This document shows, piece after piece, positions 49,740 to 57,945 of a DNA stretch of 64,000 nucleotides; the stretch's first letter is position 1; every line of letters begins with the position of its first letter. The translations under genes were made by a program, and so were the position numbers. The stretch comes from Bacillota bacterium (GTDB lineage: Bacteria > Bacillota > Clostridia > Oscillospirales > Oscillospiraceae): the NCBI GenBank assembly GCA_028719885.1, contig JAQYLT010000076.1:49733-113732 (forward strand), written 5' to 3'. The notes under the pieces are model-generated. The model made no database searches and was not told the DNA's origin. It saw nothing but the letters and a program-made list of their open reading frames with translations.

Positions 49740-50596
49740 CAGAAACCATTGAAACAAAGCCGGAATCCACCCTGGATGCCGACATTCATCAATATCTGAG
49801 CGAAATACGGGGCATTCCCCGCCTCACGCCGGAGCAGGAGCGGGACTTGGCAAAGCGCTGTGCCGCCGGTGATGAGTCCGCCATCCGGCAGATGGTGAAC
49901 GCCAATCTGCGTCTGGTGGTTTACATTGCAAAAGAATACGCCGGACGGGGCGTTGCGCTGATGGATTTGATCCAGGAGGGCAGCATTGGGCTTTTGGCCG
50001 CGGCGCGGAAATTCGACTACACCAAAGAATATCGGTTTTCCACCTATGCAACCAAATGGATTCGTCAGGGTGTCACCCGGTGCCTGATGAATAACAGCGG
50101 CATGATTCGCGTCCCCCTCCACACCGCCGAGAAAATCCGGAAGGTAGAGGCAGCCCGCAACGCGTTGAGGCAGCAGAATGGGGAGGAGCCCACCTCCCAG
50201 GAAATCGCCCAGCAGACGGGGTTTACTCCGGAAAAGGTGGAGGAGCTTCTCAGCCTGTCCCCGGATGTCTGCTCCCTGGATGTTCTCACCGGCGACAGTG
50301 ACAAGAATACCCTGGGCTCCCTGGTGGAGGATTTGGATGCCCTGCAGCCCCAGGAGGCACTGGTTCGGCAGGAGCTGGAAAACATGCTGCAAACCATGTT
50401 CAGTGCCCTGAATCCCCGGCAGCGGCAGATTCTCTCCATGCATTACGGGCTGGAGGACGGCGTGGAGCACTCCCTGGAGGAAATCGGAAAAACTCTTGGC
50501 ATCTCCAAGGAACGGGTCAGGCAGATTGAACGCCAGGCCATGAACAAGCTGCAGGCCATGGGAGCCAGTATGGGATTGGAGGATTTTCTGGAATGA
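49736..50596 (+). CDS. sigA: Primary-type sigma factor SigA/RpoD lacking region 1.1
   Basis: By position after dnaG and by sequence the housekeeping sigma factor. Only 286 residues: region 1.2 (DIHQYLSEIRGIPRLTPEQE, about 16-35), region 2 (NANLRLVVYIAKEYAGRG; DLIQEGSIGLL; FDYTKEYRFSTYATKWIRQ, 55-111), region 3 (about 130-205) and region 4 (ALNPRQRQILSMHYGLEDG; ISKERVRQIERQAM, 224-269) with the -35-reading residues kept. Region 1.1 is absent and the N terminus begins almost at region 1.2. Bacillus SigA is about 370 residues. Its stop overlaps the start of a second sigma-like gene that does carry a region 1.1-like segment. Confidence 0.9.
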   Translation: MTETIETKPESTLDADIHQYLSEIRGIPRLTPEQERDLAKRCAAGDESAIRQMVNANLRLVVYIAKEYAGRGVALMDLIQEGSIGLLAAARKFDYTKEYRFSTYATKWIRQGVTRCLMNNSGMIRVPLHTAEKIRKVEAARNALRQQNGEEPTSQEIAQQTGFTPEKVEELLSLSPDVCSLDVLTGDSDKNTLGSLVEDLDALQPQEALVRQELENMLQTMFSALNPRQRQILSMHYGLEDGVEHSLEEIGKTLGISKERVRQIERQAMNKLQAMGASMGLEDFLE

Positions 50597-51627
50597 ATGC
50601 ATTTCAATTTGAACAAAGCCCCTGGGAGGCGTTTTTAGACACCTGCAAAAACGGTGCTGCAATTTCCGCCTGGAATCTAATTTCCATGCTGGAAGAGGAA
50701 GACGACGAGGCGGTGGAGGAAGCCTTTCAGATCATCCAGGAAAAGCAGATGCTTCTGGACCTTTCTTCTCTGCCCAGGACCGCCCCCACCGGGCAGGCTG
50801 CCCAGCGGCTGAAGCAGGAAAAGGAATACGCCCAAAACGGCCTTGTTCTTTCTCACATGGAGGAAAACGACCCACTTCGGCTGTATTTGGAGGAAATTGC
50901 CGGAATTCCCGCCTTGGGAGATGAGGCGCTGCTGGCCGAGCAGCTGCTCTCCGGCAGCAAAACCGCAGCGGAGCAGCTGACGGTTCTGGGCCTCAGCCGG
51001 GTGGTGGAGAAGGCCGCCGAATACGCCGGATGGAATGTGCTTCTTCTGGACTTAATTCAGGAGGGAAGCGTGGGCCTTTGGGAAGCCATCGGCAGCTACC
51101 GGGGCGGCGACTATTTTGCCCACCGGGACAGAATGATTCACAATGCCATCTGCAAAGCCATCATTTTGCAGGCAAGGAACAATGGACTGGGCCAGAAAAT
51201 GCGTCAATCCCTCCAGGATTTCCGGCGCATGGACGAAAAGCTCCTGGCAGAGCTGGGCAGAAATCCCTCCCTGGAGGAAATTGCCGCCGGAATGAAGATC
51301 ACCCCGGAAGAGGCGGAATGCCTGAAAAAGATGATGGACGATGCGGTGCTTTTGGAGCAGGCGGAAAAACTGGTCCAGCCCAAGGAGGAAACGCCGGAGG
51401 ACGATCAGGCCGTGGAGGACACTGCCTATTTTCAGATGCGCCAGAGAATTGCAGAGCTGCTCTCCCAGCTGGACGAGCAGGACCAGAAAATTCTTACCCT
51501 GCGGTTTGGTCTGGAAAACGGCCGTCCCCTCAGTGCGGAGGAGGTTGGCAGAAGCCTGGGCCTGACCTCCGGGGAGGTATCCCAGAGGGAAGCTGCCGCA
51601 TTGGCAAAGCTGCGTACCGAAAAATAA
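50593..51627 (+). CDS. Divergent sigma-70-like protein with degenerate DNA-binding regions
   Basis: A 344-residue protein directly after sigA (ATGA overlap). Layout follows a full RpoD: region 1.1-like helices (11-58, AISAWNLISMLEEEDDEAV), region 1.2 (DPLRLYLEEIAGIPALGDEA, 93-112), region 2 (about 130-192), region 3 (about 205-265) and region 4 (293-342). The core-polymerase-binding helix of 2.2 is kept (LLDLIQEGSVGL, 151-162) and so is 4.1 (DEQDQKILTLRFGLENG). But region 2.3-2.4 reads YRGGDYFAHRDRMIHNAIC instead of the aromatic FSTYATKWIRQ type, and the region 4.2 helix reads LTSGEVSQREAAAL, losing the -35-contact Arg residues. It may bind RNA polymerase without normal promoter recognition. 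Role unknown. Confidence 0.8.
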   Translation: MNAFQFEQSPWEAFLDTCKNGAAISAWNLISMLEEEDDEAVEEAFQIIQEKQMLLDLSSLPRTAPTGQAAQRLKQEKEYAQNGLVLSHMEENDPLRLYLEEIAGIPALGDEALLAEQLLSGSKTAAEQLTVLGLSRVVEKAAEYAGWNVLLLDLIQEGSVGLWEAIGSYRGGDYFAHRDRMIHNAICKAIILQARNNGLGQKMRQSLQDFRRMDEKLLAELGRNPSLEEIAAGMKITPEEAECLKKMMDDAVLLEQAEKLVQPKEETPEDDQAVEDTAYFQMRQRIAELLSQLDEQDQKILTLRFGLENGRPLSAEEVGRSLGLTSGEVSQREAAALAKLRTEK

Positions 51628-51650
51628 CCAGATAAAGGATGGATTTCACA

Positions 51651-52328
51651 ATGAAAACAGTTTCTGTCGCCATTGACGGACCTGCTGGGGCAGGGAAGAG
51701 CACCATTGCCCGCCGGCTTGCGTCCCAGCTGGGCTTCCGCTATGTGGATACCGGGGCCATTTACCGAACGGTTGCCTATTTCATGGACCTGTGGGGGGTC
51801 AGCCCCAAGGATGCGGACGGGGTCAACCGGTATATCGATGAGCTCACCGTGGGCATTGAATACGATGAAGACGGTTTGCAGCACATGATCATGAACGGCA
51901 TGGATGTCACCGGCGACATCCGCACCCAGGATATTTCCCAGAAGGCCAGCCTGATTTCCGCCCATGCCTGTGTGCGGGAAATGCTGCTGGACATGCAGCG
52001 GGACCTGGCAAAGCAGTACAATGTGATCATGGACGGCCGGGACATTGGAACCGTGGTTCTTCCCAAGGCCACCGTGAAAATCTTCCTCACCGCCTCTGCC
52101 GAGGTGCGGGCCAAGCGCCGCTGCGAGGAGCTGCTGGCCAAGGGGCAGAAGGCCAAGTATGAAACGGTGCTGAAAGAAATCCAGCAGCGGGATTATCAGG
52201 ACACCCATCGGGAAATCGCCCCCCTGAAAATGGCCCGGGACAGCATCAAGGTGGATACATCGGAAATGAACGTGGATGAAGTTGTGGCTGAAATCCTTAA
52301 AATCGTCCAGGAGAAAGCGGGCCTATGA
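51651..52328 (+). CDS. cmk: Cytidylate kinase
   Basis: Phosphorylates CMP and dCMP with ATP. The 225-residue protein has the P-loop AIDGPAGAGKSTIARRLA (about 6-23), YVDTGAIYRTVA, the NMP-binding and lid segments (GRDIGTVVLPKATVKIFL; SAEVRAKRR) and RDYQDTHREIAPLK. ATG 51651 is placed behind AAGGATGG; an ATG at 51639 overlaps this. Order cmk-ispH-rpsA is widespread in Clostridia. Confidence 0.96.
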   Translation: MKTVSVAIDGPAGAGKSTIARRLASQLGFRYVDTGAIYRTVAYFMDLWGVSPKDADGVNRYIDELTVGIEYDEDGLQHMIMNGMDVTGDIRTQDISQKASLISAHACVREMLLDMQRDLAKQYNVIMDGRDIGTVVLPKATVKIFLTASAEVRAKRRCEELLAKGQKAKYETVLKEIQQRDYQDTHREIAPLKMARDSIKVDTSEMNVDEVVAEILKIVQEKAGL

Positions 52329-54262
52329 GTGTCACAGTCGCCAAAAGCGCCGGCTTCTGCTTTGGGGTGAGCCGGGCGGTGGAGCTGGTGGAAAATGCCG
52401 CCAAGGAGGGAAAGCGTACGGTCACCCTGGGACCCATCATTCATAACCGCCATGTGGTGAATCGGTTTCAGGAAATGGGGGTTCGGGTGATTCAGCAGCC
52501 GGAGGAAGCAACCTCGGAGGACACGGTGATCATCCGGTCCCATGGTGTGAGCAGGGAAGTCTGCCAGCGGCTGGAAAAGCAGGGGGCAAACATCATTGAT
52601 GCCACCTGTCCCTTTGTAAAGCGCATTCACAATCTGGTTGCTCAAGCGGAGGAAGCGGGGCAGCTGCCCATCATCATCGGCACCCCCACCCACCCGGAGG
52701 TGGAGGGAATTGCCGGCTGGTGCAGCCACTGCAAGGTGTTTGCAGACGTGGAATCCCTGGAAAAATGGGTTGCAGACGAGCACATTTCACCTGATTTGCC
52801 AGTTTGTATGGTTTCGCAGACCACCTCCACAGAATTTTTGTGGAAAAAATGCGTCAATTTTGCAAAAAAACAGTTTACTTACTTGAAAACATTTGATACA
52901 ATATGTAGAGCAACAGAGTGTAGGCAAAGTGAAGCATCCGCGTTAAGCCAAAGATGTCAGGCAATGGTCGTTGTAGGAGATCTCAAAAGTTCCAACACAG
53001 GCCGTCTTGCGATGATTTGCCGTGAACACTGCGATAAGGTCGTCCTGGTGGACAATGCTTCCGAATTGGACGCCGACTTCTTCCGTGGTGTGTCTGATGT
53101 TGGAATCACTGCTGGTGCGTCGACACCGGCGTGGATTATAAAGGAGGTCAACAAGACTATGAGCGAAATTACCAATGTTGAGGCTGTGCAGGAGGAGAAC
53201 TTTGCCGAGCTTCTCGAGCAGTCCATCAAAACTTTAAATACAGGAGATAAGGTTGTTGGAACCGTTACCGGTATTGGCAATACCGAGGTCCAGGTGGATC
53301 TGGGCACCAAGCATGCTGGTTACATTCCCTATGACGAAGTCAGCACCGACGCTTCTGTAAAGCCCGAGGATGTGCTGAAGGTGGGCGACGAGATCGAGGT
53401 CTTCGTGGTCCGCGTCAACGATCAGGAGGGCACCGTGCAGCTGTCCAAGAAGAAGCTGGACGGCCTGAAGGTGTGGGACGACATGGCGGGCTATGTGGAG
53501 AACAAGACCACCATCGACGCCGTCATCACCGAAGAGAACAAGGGCGGCCTGGTTGCCAATGTGAAGGGCGTCCGGGTGTTCATTCCCGCTTCCCAGTCCG
53601 GCATTGCCAAGGGCGGCGATATGGCCGGCATGGTGGGCAAGCCCGTCCAGCTGAAGATCACCGAGGTCAACCGCGCCCGTCGCCGTGCCATCGGTTCCAT
53701 CCGCGCCGTTACCTCCGAGCAGCGTAAGGCCGCTCAGGAGAAGATCTGGAGCGAGATCGAGGTGGGCAAGCAGTACCACGGCACTGTCAAGTCCCTGACT
53801 TCCTACGGCGCTTTCGTTGACATCGGCGGCGTGGACGGCATGGTCCATGTTTCCGAGCTGAGCTGGAACCGTATCAAGACTCCCGCCGACGTTGTGAAGG
53901 TTGGTGACGAAATCGACGTTTACGTCATCTCCTTTGACCCCGAGAAGCACAAGATTTCCCTGGGCTACAAGACCGCCGAGATGAACCCCTGGAATCAGTT
54001 CATGGCCAAGTACAGCGTGGGCGACGTGGTGGAAGCCAAGATCGTGAAGCTGATGACTTTCGGCGCCTTTGCCGAGATTCTGCCCGGCGTGGACGGCCTG
54101 ATTCACATTTCTCAGATTGCCGACCGCCGCATTGGCAAGCCCGAGGATGTCCTGTCCGAGGGTCAGGTGGTTCAGGTGAAGATCACCGACATCGCCGAGA
54201 ACAAGCGTATCTCCCTGTCCATCCGTGCTCTGCTGGAGCAGCCCGACGAGGACGCTGAGTAA
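52325..54262 (+). CDS. ispH-rpsA: Fused 4-hydroxy-3-methylbut-2-enyl diphosphate reductase / ribosomal protein S1
   Basis: Two proteins in one frame, a fusion known in Clostridia. Residues 1-275 are IspH (LytB), the [4Fe-4S] enzyme ending the MEP isoprenoid pathway: cluster Cys C12, C95 and C194, His in IIHN, RSHG and PTHPE. Residues from about 300 hold four S1 RNA-binding repeats (starting near GDKVVGTVTGIG, KTTIDAVITEEN, GKQYHGTVKSLTSYGAFV and GDVVEAKIVKLMTFGAFA). At codon 279 there is an in-frame ATG with a strong upstream RBS, so free S1 could also be made. The stretch 52780-53260 is AT-rich with rare codons compared with both halves. ATGA overlap with cmk. Confidence 0.93.
   Translation: MSVTVAKSAGFCFGVSRAVELVENAAKEGKRTVTLGPIIHNRHVVNRFQEMGVRVIQQPEEATSEDTVIIRSHGVSREVCQRLEKQGANIIDATCPFVKRIHNLVAQAEEAGQLPIIIGTPTHPEVEGIAGWCSHCKVFADVESLEKWVADEHISPDLPVCMVSQTTSTEFLWKKCVNFAKKQFTYLKTFDTICRATECRQSEASALSQRCQAMVVVGDLKSSNTGRLAMICREHCDKVVLVDNASELDADFFRGVSDVGITAGASTPAWIIKEVNKTMSEITNVEAVQEENFAELLEQSIKTLNTGDKVVGTVTGIGNTEVQVDLGTKHAGYIPYDEVSTDASVKPEDVLKVGDEIEVFVVRVNDQEGTVQLSKKKLDGLKVWDDMAGYVENKTTIDAVITEENKGGLVANVKGVRVFIPASQSGIAKGGDMAGMVGKPVQLKITEVNRARRRAIGSIRAVTSEQRKAAQEKIWSEIEVGKQYHGTVKSLTSYGAFVDIGGVDGMVHVSELSWNRIKTPADVVKVGDEIDVYVISFDPEKHKISLGYKTAEMNPWNQFMAKYSVGDVVEAKIVKLMTFGAFAEILPGVDGLIHISQIADRRIGKPEDVLSEGQVVQVKITDIAENKRISLSIRALLEQPDEDAE
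52874..52902 (+). promoter_or_regulatory. Possible internal promoter in ispH-rpsA
   Basis: TTTACT (52874-52879), 17-base spacer, TACAAT (52897-52902), inside the IspH part and 257 bases before the internal start. Confidence 0.4.
53140..53161 (+). promoter_or_regulatory. Internal Shine-Dalgarno and in-frame ATG for free S1
   Basis: AAAGGAGGT (53140-53148) precedes ATG 53159, in frame with the fusion (codon 279, MSEITNVEAV). Spacing is about 11 bases from GGAGG. The product would be a 367-residue S1 with four repeats. Confidence 0.65.
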
Positions 54263-54277
54263 GCATTACGCACACAT

Positions 54278-54306
54278 ACCGGGGCAGGAAGCTGCCCCGG
54301 TTTTTT
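54278..54306 (+). terminator. Terminator after ispH-rpsA
   Basis: Stem ACCGGGGCAG (54278-54287) / CTGCCCCGGT (54292-54301) and a six-T run. Confidence 0.93.
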
Positions 54307-54321
54307 AATGGAGGATGAATC

Positions 54322-54603
54322 ATGGTTAAACACATTGTTTTATACCGTTTGAAAGAAAACGTGGACAAGGAAGCTGCTGTGAAGCTGATTGCTTCCGTTT
54401 TGGAGCCCCTGGTCGGTCAAATTCCCGGTCTGCTCCATTTGGAGATTCGCAGGGCTTATAACGGCATGGACTATGCCCTTTATTCCGAATTCGAGAGCAG
54501 GGAGGCGCTGTCCGCTTACTCCGTGCACCCCTTGCATCTGGAGGCCAAGACCCACTTCTCCCATCTGCTTGAAACCCGCGTGGCAGCGGATTACGATCTA
54601 TAA
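54322..54603 (+). CDS. Dabb (stress-responsive A/B barrel) family protein
   Basis: A 93-residue protein with the dimeric alpha/beta-barrel fold: MVKHIVLYRLKENVDKEAA at the start and HPLHLEAKTHFSHLLETR near the end are the family marks. Members have diverse or unknown roles, some in stress. RBS GGAGG before the ATG. It lies just past a strong terminator and 11 bases before the ACT-domain gene; where its promoter is was not resolved. Confidence 0.85.
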   Translation: MVKHIVLYRLKENVDKEAAVKLIASVLEPLVGQIPGLLHLEIRRAYNGMDYALYSEFESREALSAYSVHPLHLEAKTHFSHLLETRVAADYDL

Positions 54604-54614
54604 GGAGACAGACA

Positions 54615-54884
54615 ATGAAAGCAATCGTAACAGTTGTAGGCAAGGACCGGGTGGGCATTATCGCCTCCGTATGCACCAAGCTGGCGGCATATAATGTAAA
54701 TGTTCTGGACATCAGCCAGACCGTCATGCAGGGGTATTTCACCATGATGATGGCGGTGGAAATTTCCCAGTGCAACATTCCTGTGGCTGAATTGGCCAAG
54801 CAGATGGAAAAAGCCGGTCAGGAGATGGGCCTTTCCATCCACGTCCAGCGGGAGGATATCTTCCAGGCCATGCACCGTGTCTGA
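54615..54884 (+). CDS. ACT-domain protein (UPF0237)
   Basis: An 89-residue single ACT domain (AIVTVVGKDRVGIIASVCTK ... VNVLDISQTVMQGYFTMMM). ACT domains bind amino acids or other small ligands and this form regulates or partners with other enzymes. It is nearly always encoded beside a UPF0210/PFL-family gene, as here (eight bases before it), suggesting the two proteins work together, though their function is unknown. Confidence 0.9.
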   Translation: MKAIVTVVGKDRVGIIASVCTKLAAYNVNVLDISQTVMQGYFTMMMAVEISQCNIPVAELAKQMEKAGQEMGLSIHVQREDIFQAMHRV

Positions 54885-54892
54885 GGTAAGCC

Positions 54893-56251
54893 ATGCTGAA
54901 TCAAAAAGACATTCTGGAAACCCAGGCCATGATCGAAAAGCAGCACCTGGATATCCGTACCATCACCATGGGCATCAGTCTGCTGGACTGCTGTGACCCG
55001 GACCTGAAAACCTGCTGCGATAAAATCTACCGAAAAATCACCCGCTGTGCCAAGGATTTGGTAAAGGTGGGCAATGATATTGAAGCGGAATTCGGCATTC
55101 CCATTGTGAACAAGCGCATCTCCGTCACCCCCATCGCCTTGGTGGCCGGGTCCTGTGAGACGGATTCCTATGTGGAAATTGCCAAAACCCTGGACGCCGC
55201 TGCCAAAACCTGCGGTGTTAATTTCATCGGCGGCTTTTCTGCGTTGGTGCAAAAGGGCGCCACCACCGGCGACTGGAAGCTGATTCGCTCCATCCCTGCC
55301 GCCATGGCTGCCACAGAGCGGGTCTGTGCCAGCGTCAACGTAGGCTCCACCAAGGCCGGAATCAACATGGACGCGGTGGCCGAAATGGGCCGCATCATCA
55401 AGCAGACCGCCGAGGCCACCAAGGACGATGGCTGCATGGGCTGTGCAAAGCTCGTGGTGTTTGCCAATGCCGTGGAGGATAACCCGTTCATGGCGGGAGC
55501 GTTTCACGGCGTGGGCGAGCCGGAGTGCGTCCTGAATGTGGGCGTGTCCGGTCCCGGCGTGGTGCACCATGCGCTGCAAAAGGTGAAGGGGCAGCCCTTT
55601 GATGTGGTTGCGGAAACCATCAAGAAAACCGCTTTCCAGGTTACCCGGATGGGTCAGCTGGTGGGCGTGGAAGCCTCCCGCCGTCTGGGAGTGCCTTTTG
55701 GAATTGTGGACCTGAGCCTGGCTCCCACCCCCGCCGTGGGCGACAGTGTGGCTCGGATCCTGGAGGAAATCGGCCTGGAGGTCTGCGGCACCCATGGTAC
55801 CACCGCCGCCCTGGCCATGCTGAACGATGCCGTGAAGAAAGGCGGCGTCATGGCCTCCAATCACGTGGGCGGTCTGTCCGGTGCTTTCATTCCCGTATCC
55901 GAGGACGAGGGAATGATTGCGGCAGCCGAAAGGGGAACTTTGGTCATCGACAAGCTGGAAGCCATGACCTGCGTCTGCTCTGTGGGCCTGGATATGATTG
56001 CCGTACCCGGGAATACCAGTGCCGCCACCATCTCCGCCATTATTGCGGATGAAGCGGCCATCGGCATGGTGAACACCAAGACCACCGCCGTGCGGATTAT
56101 TCCCGCCCTTGGAAAGGATGTGGGCGACCGGGTTGAATTGGGCGGCCTCCTGGGCAGCGCCCCGGTGATGAGCGTTCACAGCGAGGGAAGCGAGGCCTTT
56201 GTTGCAAGAGGCGGCCGGATTCCCGCACCGCTGCAGAGCCTGAAAAACTGA
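54893..56251 (+). CDS. UPF0210/PFL family protein (DUF711)
   Basis: A 452-residue conserved protein of unknown function with Gly- and Asn-rich loops such as [55 protein letters not shown] and [16 protein letters not shown]. The family is related in fold to glycyl radical enzymes (PFL-like) but a C-terminal glycyl radical loop is not apparent. It is coupled to the preceding ACT-domain gene in many Firmicutes. Full length; ends at a bidirectional terminator. Confidence 0.9.
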   Translation: MLNQKDILETQAMIEKQHLDIRTITMGISLLDCCDPDLKTCCDKIYRKITRCAKDLVKVGNDIEAEFGIPIVNKRISVTPIALVAGSCETDSYVEIAKTLDAAAKTCGVNFIGGFSALVQKGATTGDWKLIRSIPAAMAATERVCASVNVGSTKAGINMDAVAEMGRIIKQTAEATKDDGCMGCAKLVVFANAVEDNPFMAGAFHGVGEPECVLNVGVSGPGVVHHALQKVKGQPFDVVAETIKKTAFQVTRMGQLVGVEASRRLGVPFGIVDLSLAPTPAVGDSVARILEEIGLEVCGTHGTTAALAMLNDAVKKGGVMASNHVGGLSGAFIPVSEDEGMIAAAERGTLVIDKLEAMTCVCSVGLDMIAVPGNTSAATISAIIADEAAIGMVNTKTTAVRIIPALGKDVGDRVELGGLLGSAPVMSVHSEGSEAFVARGGRIPAPLQSLKN

Positions 56252-56260
56252 TATCAATCA

Positions 56261-56296
56261 AAAAACCGACGAAGCGGATTTGCCTCGTCGGTTTTT
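56261..56296. terminator. Bidirectional terminator
   Basis: AAAAACCGACGA (56261-56272) / TCGTCGGTTTTT (56285-56296): a 12-pair stem with A and T runs built in, serving both convergent genes. Confidence 0.93.
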
Positions 56297-56299
56297 GCG

Positions 56300-57874
56300 T
56301 TATGGGTCGTCAGTAGCGCTCTCCGCATAGCCCGGATTGCACCAGACATCTTCCAGATAGATGGAGGTGTGGTCCAGCACTCTGTAAATCTGTTCATCCG
56401 TTTCCCGGTCATACCGGCAGAGGAACGCGGCGGCATAGTCCGGATGGTCGTCCACCCGATACTCCATTTTCACATAATAGTCCCGTCGCTCCACGCCCAT
56501 GATGCGAACCTTTACATATCCATCCGACGCTTCTGCCAGAATTTTTACCGGCAGATCATAGTCATTCCTGATTTTTAAATCCGTTGTTCCCCAGTTCACC
56601 GTGGCATCCAAACCAAGGGGAATGTAGGAGGCTGGATAGCCATGGTTTCTCCGCTCCACAATATGCAGCTCAGCAAACAAAGAGCTTAAATACAGGGTAG
56701 AGGAGACCTGGCAGATGCCGCCGCCCACCTCATCCACCAGCTCCGTGCCGGAATAGGCGGGAGCGGGCTTGTAGCCTGCCTCGGTGGTTCTTTTTCCCAG
56801 CAAGTCGTTATAGGACAGGGTTTCTCCCGGCTGCAAAATCAGTCCGTTGAGCTTGGAGCAGGCCAGGCGCAGGTTTTCATTCCGATTCTCATCGTCCGTA
56901 TATTCCGTTTTGCAGTAGCCCAGGGTATCCTGGAACCAGGCATCCTCTTCGCTCACTGTGGGCTCCAAATACTCCATTTGAAGCCGCAGGGTATCGCCCG
57001 CTCCGGCGGATTCCAGCAGGGAAGCAGCCTTCTCCCGATCGAAGCCGTAGCCTTTCTGCCCGGGAATCACCTGTAAGCTTTTCGGGTCCACCCTGGGATT
57101 CACCGGCAAAATAGATACCTGATTGAAAATCTGGTCCAGATTCAACGCCTGGGGCTCTTTCCGCTCTCCCAGGGAATCCATGATTATCTGATTGCTTTCA
57201 TCCTGAAAGGAAGCGAGCACCCGCTCACAAATATCCTGTAAATCAATCAGATAGCCGGGGCAGCCGGTGTTGAAAACCAGGGTCTGACAGGGCTCGGCCA
57301 GCTGCTCAATATCCGGCATTTCTCCCTCCACCCAGTAGCCGGAGGGGATGTATACGCCTCCAAGGGGTTCAAAGAATGCCCGCAGCTCCGCCATTACCCG
57401 GTCCGAATCCATGGTAAGCTCCAAGGAAATGTCGCCCTCCGCTCCCCGCAGGGCAGTGCTGACGGCCTTTTCCACATCCCAGCGGGCACCCGCGGTCTCG
57501 CCGGTGAGATGGAGGGCTTCTCCATCCACATGGATCACCACTTCCTTGTCAGCATAGGGGTTGCTGATTTGGCTCTGAAGAAGCTCCACAGCCTCTTCTC
57601 TTGTAAGTCCGGCCACGGATACTCCGGAAACGGTTACGCCGCTGCCTATCCTTTGTTCAGGAGCAGAGGAGGGGGGTGTGGGCCTTTCTGTTGGATTCAG
57701 TTCTGTTTGTATCTCGGCATCGGTGTCTTTTGCTGAATCAGTCCTCGATACCAGAAGGATTATGGACAGGGAAATTAAGGTCAGTCCCACGGCAATGCAG
57801 CAAATCAGCAGGACCATACGCTGCTGCCGTTTCTGCTTCATGGAATTTGTGTTGGTTAAACCATGCTCGGTCAT
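56300..57874 (-). CDS. VanW family protein with peptidoglycan-binding-like N-terminal domains
   Basis: A 524-residue extracytoplasmic protein anchored by one N-terminal helix (about 19-43). Between about 90 and 310 are two YoaR-type putative peptidoglycan-binding segments (GVSVAGLTREEAVELLQSQI), then a VanW domain (about 345-490: LILQPGETLSYNDLLGKRT, EVGGGICQVSSTLYLSSL, RRNHGYPASYIPLGLDAT). VanW is found in some vancomycin-resistance clusters but is not itself a resistance enzyme, and most members are general cell-envelope proteins. The start is the ATG at 57874; the GGAGG lies about 19 bases before, so ATG 57841 is also possible. Confidence 0.88.
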   Translation of the reverse strand: MTEHGLTNTNSMKQKRQQRMVLLICCIAVGLTLISLSIILLVSRTDSAKDTDAEIQTELNPTERPTPPSSAPEQRIGSGVTVSGVSVAGLTREEAVELLQSQISNPYADKEVVIHVDGEALHLTGETAGARWDVEKAVSTALRGAEGDISLELTMDSDRVMAELRAFFEPLGGVYIPSGYWVEGEMPDIEQLAEPCQTLVFNTGCPGYLIDLQDICERVLASFQDESNQIIMDSLGERKEPQALNLDQIFNQVSILPVNPRVDPKSLQVIPGQKGYGFDREKAASLLESAGAGDTLRLQMEYLEPTVSEEDAWFQDTLGYCKTEYTDDENRNENLRLACSKLNGLILQPGETLSYNDLLGKRTTEAGYKPAPAYSGTELVDEVGGGICQVSSTLYLSSLFAELHIVERRNHGYPASYIPLGLDATVNWGTTDLKIRNDYDLPVKILAEASDGYVKVRIMGVERRDYYVKMEYRVDDHPDYAAAFLCRYDRETDEQIYRVLDHTSIYLEDVWCNPGYAESATDDP

Positions 57875-57945
57875 ATGGTAAGAAATAGAAATCGCCTCCT
57901 TGGGACGCAGGAAAGGCTGCCGCAGGTTATGCAGCAGCCGATGGA

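Noticed and set aside
49736..51627. Reading the two sigma genes as one frameshifted rpoD
   Set aside because: Each carries its own regions 1.2, 2, 3 and 4, so they are two paralogues rather than halves of one gene.
56300..57874. VanW-like gene as evidence of vancomycin resistance
   Set aside because: No vanH, vanA/B-type ligase, vanX or vanRS genes are present, and VanW domains are common in the cell envelope proteins of Clostridia.
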